Part shown: piece after piece, positions 1-7,015 of the stretch
Numbering within the stretch: position 1 is the first letter of the stretch
Layout of the letters: each line of letters starts with the position of its first letter
DNA from: DATILI01 sp035476635
Lineage (GTDB): Bacteria > Pseudomonadota > Gammaproteobacteria > Burkholderiales > Burkholderiaceae_C
NCBI GenBank assembly: GCA_035476635.1
Contig: DATILI010000245.1
Coordinates: 1 to 11,040, forward strand
DNA: 11,040 nucleotides
Reading direction: 5' to 3'
Position numbers and translations under genes: made by a program
The notes under the pieces: model-generated
Database searches by the model: none
What the model was told of the DNA's origin: nothing
What the model saw: the letters and a program-made list of their open reading frames with translations, nothing else

Positions 1-704
1 GGCGTCAGGTTCGCGGCGGCCGGCCAGTCCGGCGGGCCGCCAGGAATCTTGCCGCCCGAAAGCTTCTCGCCGTGGCAGCCAATGCACATGTTGGCCACGT
101 ACTTGCCGTGCTCCACCGTCACGGCGGCGGCAATCGGCTGGGAAGGCGCCAGGCTGTGGTCAATGCGCTGGGCGGCGTCGGGGATCAGCTCGAAGCCGTA
201 CAGCACCCAGGCGGGCAGTGGCAGCTCCACCACGGCCTTGCCGCCTTGCTGCTGCGGTGGCAGGCTGCGCGCGTAGGCCACCAGCGCCGCAAGGTCGGCA
301 TCGGTAAAGCGGTTGTAGTCTTCGCTGGGCATGACCATCGCGGGCCGGCCGTCCGGCTTGACACCGTGGCGGATGGTGCGCACCCAGTCCTCGGGCTTGT
401 AGCTGGCGACGACACCGGCCGGCGTGATGTTGGGCCCGGCAATGTGCGTGCCTTTGCCGTCGTTCACGAAGCTGCGTCCGGCGCCGTTGGCGCCATGGCA
501 GTCCACGCAGCCGCGCGATTCGAAAAGGTAACGCCCGCGCGCCAACGCTTGCGCTTCGCTGGTGTAGGGCACGGGCTGCACCTGCACGTTCACCTGGCGG
601 TTGCGCTTGCGCTCGGCCAATTGCGTGCCGAGCACCGCGGCGCCTCCCACGAGCAGGACGATCACGCCCAAGGCCCCTGCCGTCCACTTGATCCATCGCT
701 TCAT
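1..704 (-). CDS. Membrane-anchored diheme cytochrome c (C-terminus outside window)
   Basis: This is an electron-carrier protein with two c-type hemes, probably anchored in the inner membrane and facing the periplasm. The visible part is 234 residues and the frame is open to the window edge, so the C-terminus is missing. Residues 1-7 are basic, and about 9-29 form one hydrophobic segment (signal anchor or uncleaved signal) followed by the charged AERKRNR. The first heme site is CVDCH at residues 66-70; the probable distal ligand is Met123 or Met125, in a PAMVMPSEDY context followed by a DADLAALVAYARSLPP helix typical of this cytochrome family. The second heme site is CIGCH at 207-211, and its distal Met would lie beyond the edge. 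The ATG at 704 is preceded by a purine-rich AAGGAAGGAAGAAG. The donor and acceptor are unknown; related proteins serve dehydrogenases or stand alone. The CXXCH sites make the family call firm; the pathway is not known. Confidence 0.9.
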   Translation of the reverse strand, partial: MKRWIKWTAGALGVIVLLVGGAAVLGTQLAERKRNRQVNVQVQPVPYTSEAQALARGRYLFESRGCVDCHGANGAGRSFVNDGKGTHIAGPNITPAGVVASYKPEDWVRTIRHGVKPDGRPAMVMPSEDYNRFTDADLAALVAYARSLPPQQQGGKAVVELPLPAWVLYGFELIPDAAQRIDHSLAPSQPIAAAVTVEHGKYVANMCIGCHGEKLSGGKIPGGPPDWPAAANLT

Positions 705-768
705 GTTCTTCTTCCTTCCTTGAGCCAGCGACTGCGCGCCTTCCAATCGGGCCGCCTGGTCACAAAGC

Positions 769-818
769 AGCAGGGATTCTAAGAATGCATACGAAAAACG
801 TCAGTGAACAAAATCACA
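769..818 (-). promoter_or_regulatory. Predicted class II CRP/FNR-type promoter of the cytochrome c gene
   Basis: Reading the minus strand, CTGACG (804-799) is a 4/6 match to a -35 element and TAGAAT (781-776) a 5/6 match to a -10, with a 17-bp spacer. The predicted start is near 769, leaving a leader of about 64 nt. A palindrome at 803-818 reads TGTGA-N6-TCACT on this strand, one mismatch from the CRP core TGTGA-N6-TCACA. Its centre falls at -41.5 from the predicted start, the position of class II CRP and FNR activators, overlapping the -35. Which CRP/FNR-family protein binds here is not known. Confidence 0.5.
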
Positions 819-819
819 C

Positions 820-853
820 AGCGCGAAGGTATTGATGATGATGATGGCGCGCT
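820..853 (-). terminator. Weak hairpin after the transporter operon
   Basis: Just downstream of the binding-protein stop, AGCGCG (853-848, minus strand) can pair with CGCGCT (825-820) across a 22-nt loop containing ATC repeats. The sequence that follows is T-rich but interrupted, within GTGTGATTTTGTT. The long loop makes this a poor intrinsic terminator, though it is the only candidate at the end of this operon. Confidence 0.2.
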
Positions 854-856
854 ACT

Positions 857-2062
857 TCAGCGCCCATATACCTTGCCGAACAGCTGCCAGGTCTTGCCGT
901 CAAAGCGCATCAGTTGCTCGCGCTCGATCGGGTAGAAATCGTCCGGGCCGGTCTTGATGTTGATGCCAGGCAAGAGCATCGGCAAGGTCATGTCCAGGTT
1001 CGCGGCCTGCTTCATCACGTTGTCGTGGGTCAGCGTGTCGCCTGCCTGCTTGAGCACCTGCACCAGCGTTTGCGCCACGGTGTAGCCATAGACGTTGAAG
1101 TTGTCCTTCAGCTCGCCGCTGGGGTTGTACTTCTTCATCCACGCCACCCAGTCGTCGTACTCCTTGCCCTTCTGGAACTGCGGGTCGGTCGGGTCCTTGA
1201 TATAGGCCGCGGTGATGATGCCCACGCCATTTTCCAAGCCGGCCGGCGTCATCACCGAGCCCACGGCGTTGGAAACGCTGTTCAGGTAGTGCGCCGGCTT
1301 CCAGCCCAGTTCGGCCGCTTTCTTGATCGCCTGCGCGGCGAACTTGGGCGTGGTGATGTTGAAGAAGGTGTCGGCGCCCGACCCTTTCAGCGTGAGCATC
1401 TGGCTGTCCACCGTCGGGTCGGTCACCTCGTAGGATGCGCGGGACACGATCATGGCCTTGGCCTTGTCGCCCAGGCCGTCCTCGAAGCCCTTAAGGTAAT
1501 CCTTGCCGTAATCGTCGTTCTGGTAGAGCACGGCGATCTTCGCGTTCGGCTTGGTCTCCAGGATGTGCGACGCATAGATCTTGGCTTCCGACTGGTAGTT
1601 CGGCTGCCAGCCCATGGTGTACGGGAAATTCTTCGGGTCGCCCCATTTGGTCGCGCCGGTGGCAACGAACAGCTGCGGCACCTTCTTGGTGTTCATGTAT
1701 TTGTGGATCGCCGAGTTCGACGGCGTGCCCAGCGGCTGGAACACCAGCAGCACCTCTTCCTCCTCGACCAGCTTGCGCGTCATCTCGACCGTCTTGGCGG
1801 GGTTGTAGCCATCGTCCAGCGAGATGTATTTGATCTTGCGGCCATTGATGCCGCCTTCGGCGTTGACCTTGTCGAAGTAGGCGCCGATCGCCTTGCCGAT
1901 GGCGCCGTAGGCCGAGGCCGGGCCGGAATAGGGATTCAGGTTGCCGATCTTGATCTCGGTATCGGTGGCACCCGGATCGTACTTCTTTTGCGCCAAGGCG
2001 CCGGTGGCGATCAGTGCGGTGGCCAGGCCCAGGGCGGCAAGGCGGATGTGTTTGACGTTCAT
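857..2062 (-). CDS. Branched-chain amino acid type ABC transporter substrate-binding protein (LivK-like)
   Basis: This is the periplasmic receptor of the importer encoded just upstream, 401 residues long. It has a classic Sec signal peptide: basic MNVKHIR, a hydrophobic core, and probable cleavage after ALA at residue 24. The mature protein begins with the HAAT/Peripla_BP_6 hallmark KIGNLNPYSGPAS, then NAEGGINGRKIKYISLDDGYNP and the lobe-crossing IAVLYQNDDYGKDYLKGFEDGL segment. I chose the ATG at 2062 because it starts the signal peptide and has AGGAGA at 2077-2072, 9 nt upstream. A longer in-frame reading back to 2149 overlaps livM and would bury the signal peptide. It is the last gene of the operon, 35 nt after livM. 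Homologues bind leucine, isoleucine, valine, amides or aromatic acids, so the ligand cannot be assigned. Confidence 0.93.
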   Translation of the reverse strand: MNVKHIRLAALGLATALIATGALAQKKYDPGATDTEIKIGNLNPYSGPASAYGAIGKAIGAYFDKVNAEGGINGRKIKYISLDDGYNPAKTVEMTRKLVEEEEVLLVFQPLGTPSNSAIHKYMNTKKVPQLFVATGATKWGDPKNFPYTMGWQPNYQSEAKIYASHILETKPNAKIAVLYQNDDYGKDYLKGFEDGLGDKAKAMIVSRASYEVTDPTVDSQMLTLKGSGADTFFNITTPKFAAQAIKKAAELGWKPAHYLNSVSNAVGSVMTPAGLENGVGIITAAYIKDPTDPQFQKGKEYDDWVAWMKKYNPSGELKDNFNVYGYTVAQTLVQVLKQAGDTLTHDNVMKQAANLDMTLPMLLPGINIKTGPDDFYPIEREQLMRFDGKTWQLFGKVYGR

Positions 2063-2097
2063 GATGAAAGGTCTCCTGGTTGGATGGACGATCAGCC

Positions 2098-3105
2098 CTA
2101 ACGCGCTTCTTGCGACCCCGTCGTGGCCCGCGCGCGCATGCGGGCCCACGCCTTGCCGGCCATGCCCATCACGCCGGCCGGCATCAGGTACATCAGCCCG
2201 ATCAGCAGCACGCCATAGATGGCGGCCGGTGCGGACTTGGAAAGTTCATCGGCGATGTTGGGCACGTACTGGATGAAGACGGCGCCGAAGATCGCGCCGC
2301 CGATCGAGGCCAGGCCACCCACCACCACCCCCACCAGCAAAAAGATTGACAACGACACGGTGAAACTATCGGGCGAAACAAAGGCGACCGCAATAGCGCC
2401 GAGCGCGCCCGCCACCCCGGTGAACCCGGCCGAGACGCCAAAGGCCAGCGACTTGAACACGGCCAAGTTGATGCCCATGGCCGTGGCCGCGATGGGATGG
2501 TCGCGAATCGCCACCAGGGCGCGGCCCACGCGCCCGCGCAACAGGTTCCAGGCCAGCAGGAACATCAGCAGGGCCACCGCCAGCGTCACGAAGTAGAGCC
2601 AGCGGTCGGCGCTCAGCGGCTGCCCGAGGAAGCTGAAGGAGAACGGCGCGTCGGGCTTGGTCAGCACGATGCCCTGCACGCCACCGGTCCAGCCTTCAAT
2701 GCGCTTGTACTTCAGCAGTTGCGGCACCGCCAGCGCCAGCGCAAAGGTGGCCAGTGCCAGGTAGTGCCCGGCCAGGCGCAGCGCCGGAAAACCCATCAGG
2801 AAGCCGAAAGCGAAGCACAGCACGCCGGCCGCCGGCAAGGTCGCCCAGTACGGCACACCCAGCTTGTCCATCAGCACTGCCGCGGTATAGGCGCCGAAGG
2901 CGTAGAAGGCGCCGTGGCCCAGCGAGATCTGGCCGTTGAAACCGGTCAGGATGTTCAGGCCCAGGATGGCGATGGCGTACACCAGCACCAGGTTGAACTG
3001 GAACACGCGGTAGTTCTTGACCAGGAACGGCAGCACCAAAAGCACCGCCAGCAGCAGCGCGGCGCCGATCCACATCCATTTGCGGTCCGACTCTCTCATG
3101 TTCAT
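2098..3105 (-). CDS. livM: Branched-chain amino acid type ABC transporter permease LivM
   Basis: This inner-membrane permease is 335 residues long and pairs with LivH to form the translocation channel. A short polar N-terminus (MNMRESDRKW) leads into several hydrophobic segments. The family signature GLNILTGFNGQISLGHGAF lies around residues 48-66, GFPALRLAGHYLALATFA follows, and the cytoplasmic coupling segment GRVGRALVAIRDHPIAATAMGIN contacts the ATPases. The ATG at 3105 overlaps the livH stop as ATGA, indicating translational coupling; a second in-frame ATG at 3099 is also possible. The reading frame stays open much further upstream, but there it is an Arg/Gly-rich shadow of livH. LivM and LivH proteins differ in detail but share this architecture, and the length is normal for LivM. 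Confidence 0.93.
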   Translation of the reverse strand: MNMRESDRKWMWIGAALLLAVLLVLPFLVKNYRVFQFNLVLVYAIAILGLNILTGFNGQISLGHGAFYAFGAYTAAVLMDKLGVPYWATLPAAGVLCFAFGFLMGFPALRLAGHYLALATFALALAVPQLLKYKRIEGWTGGVQGIVLTKPDAPFSFSFLGQPLSADRWLYFVTLAVALLMFLLAWNLLRGRVGRALVAIRDHPIAATAMGINLAVFKSLAFGVSAGFTGVAGALGAIAVAFVSPDSFTVSLSIFLLVGVVVGGLASIGGAIFGAVFIQYVPNIADELSKSAPAAIYGVLLIGLMYLMPAGVMGMAGKAWARMRARATTGSQEAR

Positions 3106-3974
3106 ACGCGGGTCACCACGGTTTTGCCGAACAGGCCGTTGGGCCGAAGCGTCAGCGTGCCGACGATCAGTACCAGCGCCACCGAAAGCTTGAGTTCGGT
3201 GCCGATCACGTAGGCGCCGAGCAGGTTCTCCAGTACGCCCACGACGAAGCCGCCGATCACCGCGCCCAGGGGGTTGTCGATGCCGCCCAGCAAGGCGGCG
3301 GCAAAGCCATAGAGCAGGATGCCCGACATCATGTTGGGATCGAGAAATACCACCGGCGCCACCATCATGCCGGCCACCGCGCCAATGGCCGCGGCCAGGC
3401 CCCAGCCCAGCGCCAGCATCCATGAGACGCGAATGCCCACCAGGCGCGCCGAATCGGGGTTTTGCGCAGCCGCGCGCATGGCCAGGCCGATCGGCGTGAA
3501 GCGGAAGAACGCGTAGAGCGCCAACAGCACGCACAGCATCACCGCGACGGAGCCCAGGTCATGCGCGGAAAAGAACGGCGTGGCCAGCGGCGAGTCCTTG
3601 GGGAATGGGCTCGGAAAGGCTTTGAGCGTATGGTCGAAGATCCAGCCGGCCAGCGCATTGAAGATCAGCAGGAGGCCGATGAAGACGATCACATTGGTGA
3701 GCACCGGCGCCTTTTCCACGGGCCGCAGCATCAGGCGCTGGATCACCAGCCCCCCCACGAATGAGATCGCCACCGTCGCGAGAAATGCGCCCCAATAGGG
3801 CCAGCCCTTCTGAATCAGCGCCCAGGCGATGAAGGTGCTGAAGGTGGCCATCTCGCCCTGGGCGAAGTTGATGTGGTGCGTGGCCTGATAAATCATCACC
3901 AGCGCCAGCGCCACCGAGCCGTAGATGCAGCCATTGGCGAGGCCGGAAAAGATCTGGTGCAGGAAGGCTTCCAT
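3102..3974 (-). CDS. livH: Branched-chain amino acid type ABC transporter permease LivH
   Basis: This is the second inner-membrane permease, 290 residues. The N-terminus FLHQIFSGLANGCIYGSVALALVMIYQATHHINFAQG is the LivH hallmark. Further segments include RPVEKAPVLTNVIVFIGLLLIF and the coupling loop GLAMRAAAQNPDSARLVGI, followed by a glycine-rich C-terminal half (GFAAALLGGIDNPLGAVIGGFVVGVLENL). I placed the start at the ATG at 3974, whose first base is the last base of the livF TGA stop (TGATG), so the two genes are coupled; a TTG one codon earlier is less likely. The livM start overlaps the end of this gene. No truncation or frameshift is visible. Confidence 0.93.
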   Translation of the reverse strand: MEAFLHQIFSGLANGCIYGSVALALVMIYQATHHINFAQGEMATFSTFIAWALIQKGWPYWGAFLATVAISFVGGLVIQRLMLRPVEKAPVLTNVIVFIGLLLIFNALAGWIFDHTLKAFPSPFPKDSPLATPFFSAHDLGSVAVMLCVLLALYAFFRFTPIGLAMRAAAQNPDSARLVGIRVSWMLALGWGLAAAIGAVAGMMVAPVVFLDPNMMSGILLYGFAAALLGGIDNPLGAVIGGFVVGVLENLLGAYVIGTELKLSVALVLIVGTLTLRPNGLFGKTVVTRV

Positions 3975-4732
3975 CAATACCCCAGGTAGACGCGGCGCAC
4001 CGACTCGTCATTGCGGATCTGCTCGCTCGGGCCCGACAAGGCCACGCGCCCAGTCTCGAGCAGGTAGACATGGTCCGCCAGATCGAGCGCAAGGCTGGCG
4101 TTCTGCTCCACCAGCAGCATGCTCACCTTGTCTTCTTCGTTGATGGTGCGCATGATCTCGAAGATCTCCGCCACGATCAGCGGTGCAAGGCCGAATGAAG
4201 GTTCGTCCAGCAGCAGCAGCTTCGGTCGCAGCATCAGCGCCCTGCTGATCGCCAGCATCTGCTGCTGGCCGCCCGACAAGGTTCCGGCCTGCTGCTGGCG
4301 CCTTTCCTTCAGGATCGGAAAGCGCGTGAACGCCTTCTCCAGGTCCAGCGCGAGCTGGGCCTTGTCGCGTCGCACATAGGCACCCAGGCGCAGGTTTTCT
4401 TCCACCGACAGCGCCTGGAAAGTGCCACGGCCATCCGGCACATGGGCCACGCCCAGGCGCACCACGTTCTCGGTGGCCAGGCCAACCAGTTGCTGGCCGT
4501 CGAACAGCATGCTGCCGCCGGTGCGCACGGTCTGGCACAGCGCGCGCAGGGTCGTGGTCTTGCCCGCGCCGTTGGCACCAAGAATGGCGGTGATGTGGCC
4601 CGCGGCCAGCGAAAAATCGATGCCGTACAGAACCTGCGTCGCGCCATACGCGGCCGTCAACTGCCTGACCTCCAGCAAGGGCGGCGCGGTTCCTGGGCGC
4701 GCGATGGAGGGAGCAGTATCCGGTCTAAGCAT
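3974..4732 (-). CDS. livF: Branched-chain amino acid type ABC transporter ATP-binding protein LivF
   Basis: This cytoplasmic ATPase subunit is 252 residues long. All ABC motifs look intact: Walker A GANGAGKT at residues 52-59, signature LSGGQ at 152-156, Walker B LLLLDEP ending in D176-E177, and the switch histidine region as LLVEQN. In LivF proteins the H-loop histidine is commonly replaced in this EQN context, so that is not a defect. About 18 residues precede the usual start of the domain (LLEVRQL), which makes the N-terminus a little long. The ATG at 4732 overlaps livG by 8 nt and has GGGAG at 4746-4742, 9 nt upstream. It should pair with LivG to power LivH-LivM. Confidence 0.94.
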   Translation of the reverse strand: MLRPDTAPSIARPGTAPPLLEVRQLTAAYGATQVLYGIDFSLAAGHITAILGANGAGKTTTLRALCQTVRTGGSMLFDGQQLVGLATENVVRLGVAHVPDGRGTFQALSVEENLRLGAYVRRDKAQLALDLEKAFTRFPILKERRQQQAGTLSGGQQQMLAISRALMLRPKLLLLDEPSFGLAPLIVAEIFEIMRTINEEDKVSMLLVEQNASLALDLADHVYLLETGRVALSGPSEQIRNDESVRRVYLGY

Positions 4733-5504
4733 GGGCCGGCGCTCCCAGGTAGGCTTCGATCACTTCGGGATGGCTTTGGATCTCGGCCGGCGTGCCCTGC
4801 GCAATCTTGCGGCCGAAATTCAGGGCCACGATATGGTCGGACACGCTCATCACCAATTGCATGTGGTGCTCCACCAGCAGCACCGTGATACCCAGGCGGT
4901 CCCGCACATCGCGGATCAGGCGGGCCAGTTCGCCCAGCTCTTCATGGTTCAGCCCGGCGGCGGGCTCATCGAGCATCAGCAGCTTGGGATCGGCGGCGAG
5001 CGCCCGGCCCAGTTCGACGCGTTTTTGCGTGACGAAGGGCAAGTCGGCCACCGCGCGGTCGCGAAACGGTGTGAGCTCCAGGTAGTCCATGATCTCGTCC
5101 GCGCGTTCGCGCAGGCGCCGCTCCTCCGCCGCCACGCTGGGCCAGCGCAGGGCGCCGGACACAAAGCCCGAACGCGACCGCGAATGCGCGCCGACCATCA
5201 CGTTCTCACGCACTGGCATGGTGCGGAACATCGCGAGGTTCTGGAAGGTGCGGCCCATGCCGAGGCCGGCGATCTTGTGGGTTGGCGTGGCCGTGATCGA
5301 CCGGCCCTCGAACAGGATGTCGCCCGACTGGTAGTTGTACAGGCGGCTCATGCAGTTGAAGAGCGTCGTCTTGCCGGCGCCGTTGGGGCCGATCAGGCCG
5401 CAGATGCTGCCGCGCATCACGTCGAAGCCGACACCGTCCAGTGCGACGATGCCGCCGAAACGCACCGACACGTCGCGCACACTGAGCAATGCTGAATTCT
5501 CCAA
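4725..5504 (-). CDS. livG: Branched-chain amino acid type ABC transporter ATP-binding protein LivG
   Basis: This is the partner ATPase, 259 residues, and the first gene of the operon. Walker A is GPNGAGKT at residues 39-46, Walker B ends in D179-E180 within LLMLDEPAAGLN, and the H-loop is VEHH (His213). The LivG-type extra helical segment (MFRTMPVRENVMVGAH and beyond) is present, and the C-terminus ends in the usual PEVIEAYLG. The signature motif is unusual: LPFVTQ at 155-160 where LivG proteins usually have L-x-Y-G-x-Q, so the second glycine of LSGGQ is a valine. The start is a TTG with AGGGG at 5515-5511, 6 nt upstream; no in-frame ATG or GTG fits, since the ATG at 5520 runs straight into a stop. 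A TTG start may lower expression. Confidence 0.93.
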   Translation of the reverse strand: MENSALLSVRDVSVRFGGIVALDGVGFDVMRGSICGLIGPNGAGKTTLFNCMSRLYNYQSGDILFEGRSITATPTHKIAGLGMGRTFQNLAMFRTMPVRENVMVGAHSRSRSGFVSGALRWPSVAAEERRLRERADEIMDYLELTPFRDRAVADLPFVTQKRVELGRALAADPKLLMLDEPAAGLNHEELGELARLIRDVRDRLGITVLLVEHHMQLVMSVSDHIVALNFGRKIAQGTPAEIQSHPEVIEAYLGAPAHA

Positions 5505-5662
5505 CCGACACCCCTCACATCAAGCCAAAAGCACAAGCAGGGAAGCACGACACCGGCGCGATGATAGGCAGCATTGCCAGCCAGCGACTACCCCGGACAT
5601 ACCCGCACCGCGTCGCGGCAGCGACTCGAAGTTTCGAGGCGGAGCTTGCTATCCTTCTTGCC
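5505..5662. promoter_or_regulatory. Divergent livG/dinB intergenic region with a palindrome near dinB
   Basis: These 158 bp should hold the promoters of both the leftward transporter operon and rightward dinB. For livG the best -10 candidate is TATCAT (5566-5561, minus strand), but I find no good -35 for it. Toward dinB there is a perfect inverted repeat CTCGAA-GT-TTCGAG (5625-5638), then TGCTATCCT (5647-5655), which resembles an extended -10. No LexA box of the CTGT-N8-ACAG type is visible. The strongest supportable element is the palindrome; its role as an operator is a guess. Confidence 0.35.
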
Positions 5663-6907
5663 ATGCCTGCTTCGATTCGCCGCATCGCCCACCTCGACAT
5701 GGACGCGTTCTACGCATCCGTGGAGCTCTTGCGCTACCCGCAACTCAAGGGCTTGCCGGTAGTCATCGGCGGCGGCCGCAGCCGGCTGGACGAGGCGCTG
5801 GCCGAGCACTACGCGGACCTGCCGCTGGCGGAAATTCCCGTGCACGCCTTTCCCGTGCTCAAGGACTACGTGGGCCGCGGCGTCATCACCACGGCCACCT
5901 ACGCGGCGCGCCAGTTCGGCATCGGTTCGGCGATGGGCATGATGAAGGCCGCCAAGCTCTGCCCGCAGGCGCTGCTGCTGCCGGTGGATTTCGAGGAGTA
6001 CCGCAAGTACTCGCGTCTGTTCAAGAGCCTCATCACCGAGATCGCACCGCAAATGGAGGATCGCGGCGTGGACGAGGTCTACATCGACTTCACCGAGGTG
6101 CCGGGCGGCCAGCGCGAAGGCGGCCGCGTGCTGGCGCGGTTGATCCAGAAAGCCATTCTTGAAAGGACCGGCCTGACCTGTTCGGTCGGCGTGGCGCCGA
6201 ACAAGCTGGTCGCCAAGATGGCCAGCGAATTCAACAAGCCCAACGGCATCTCCATCGTGCACGAAGCCGATCTGCAAACCATGATCTGGCCGCTGCCCTG
6301 CCGCAAAATCAACGGCATCGGCCCCAAGGCCGAAGCCAAGCTCGCCGGACTGAACCTGCACACCATCGGCGACCTGGCGGCGCAGTCGCGCGAATGGCTG
6401 ATCGACCACTTCGGCAAGGCCTACGGCGCCTGGATGCACGACGCCGCCTGGGGCCGCGACGAACGGCCGGTCGTCACGGAAAGCGAACCGGTCTCGATGA
6501 GCCGCGAAACCACGTTCGAGCGCGACCTGCACGCGGTGCGCGACAAGGCGCAGCTCGGCGCCATCTTCACCGACCTGTGCCAGCGCCTGGCCGAAGACCT
6601 GCAACGCAAGGGTTACGTGGGCAAGACCATCGGCATCAAGCTGCGTTTCGATGACTTCAAGGGCGTGACGCGCGACACGACCATCGCGCACTTCACGGCG
6701 GACGCGAAGACCATCCGCCAGACAGCCGGCCTGTGCCTGAAGCGAGTGGACTTGGGCAAACGCCTGCGGCTGCTGGGCGTGCGCGTCGGCACCCTGGCCA
6801 AGGCTGCGGAGGCTGCCGAGCTGGAGCGAAGCCAGCTTCCAGCCGTCCACGCGGGCAAGCCACGCGCCTCAAACCCGTCCGAAGCGGCCAGCGGCCAGTT
6901 GTTCTGA
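5663..6907 (+). CDS. dinB: DNA polymerase IV (Y-family translesion polymerase)
   Basis: This error-prone polymerase, 414 residues, bypasses DNA lesions in the cytoplasm. The catalytic acidic residues are D12 in HLDMDAFYAS and D137-E138 in RGVDEVYIDFTE. Y17 occupies the steric-gate position (Phe13 in E. coli Pol IV). The palm continues as CSVGVAPNKLVAKMASEFNKPNG, then the helix-hairpin-helix thumb INGIGPKAEAKL, the little-finger domain from about SMSRETTFERDL to LGVRVG, and a flexible tail ending GQLF that resembles a sliding-clamp binding motif. Between G38 and R72 there are about 31 residues not found in E. coli Pol IV; I believe this insertion is shared by related betaproteobacterial polymerases. 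The ATG at 5663 begins the conserved RRIAHLDMD; the frame is open upstream into livG, but that part is not conserved-looking. No Shine-Dalgarno is visible, so translation may be leaderless. Confidence 0.93.
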   Translation: MPASIRRIAHLDMDAFYASVELLRYPQLKGLPVVIGGGRSRLDEALAEHYADLPLAEIPVHAFPVLKDYVGRGVITTATYAARQFGIGSAMGMMKAAKLCPQALLLPVDFEEYRKYSRLFKSLITEIAPQMEDRGVDEVYIDFTEVPGGQREGGRVLARLIQKAILERTGLTCSVGVAPNKLVAKMASEFNKPNGISIVHEADLQTMIWPLPCRKINGIGPKAEAKLAGLNLHTIGDLAAQSREWLIDHFGKAYGAWMHDAAWGRDERPVVTESEPVSMSRETTFERDLHAVRDKAQLGAIFTDLCQRLAEDLQRKGYVGKTIGIKLRFDDFKGVTRDTTIAHFTADAKTIRQTAGLCLKRVDLGKRLRLLGVRVGTLAKAAEAAELERSQLPAVHAGKPRASNPSEAASGQLF

Positions 6908-6922
6908 TCGCCCGACCCGGCT

Positions 6923-6960
6923 GCGGTGGCCCGGCAATGCCGGTTCTTGCCGGCTGCCGC
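6923..6960 (+). terminator. GC-rich hairpin after dinB
   Basis: CCGGCAA (6931-6937) and TTGCCGG (6947-6953) form a perfect 7-bp stem with a 9-nt loop, extended by GCGG (6923-6926) pairing with CCGC (6957-6960). It lies 16 nt past the dinB stop and before the pilE promoter region, a sensible place for a terminator. There is no T-run after it, so it is at best a weak or factor-assisted terminator. Confidence 0.35.
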
Positions 6961-7015
6961 CTGTCCCACCAAACCCTCCACTCGTCGCCGGACCCTTGGC
7001 TTGCCTGTTTCCAAA

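Noticed and set aside
834..845. Four GAT repeats after the transporter operon
   Set aside because: Too short to call a microsatellite of interest; no gene or promoter spacing depends on it.
2063..2149. Longer binding-protein start at 2149
   Set aside because: It would bury the signal peptide and overlap livM; the ATG at 2062 has a good AGGAGA.
3106..3534. In-frame N-terminal extension of LivM of about 140 codons inside livH
   Set aside because: The extension is Arg/Gly/Asp-rich and unlike any permease; the ATG at 3105 overlaps the livH stop and begins a normal LivM.
5489..5662. Upstream in-frame starts for dinB (5489, 5561)
   Set aside because: The added residues are not polymerase-like, one start lies inside livG, and neither has a Shine-Dalgarno.
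5588..6850. Long open frames antisense to dinB (420 codons, minus strand) and to the binding protein (914-2101, 395 codons, plus strand)
   Set aside because: Their products are Arg/His/Gly/Val-rich with no domain, signal or plausible start; they are third-position shadows expected in GC-rich genes.
6990..7015. Sigma54 promoter before pilE, as for pilA in Pseudomonas
   Set aside because: GG at 6998-6999 has TC, not GC, ten bases later; no -24/-12 pair is visible.
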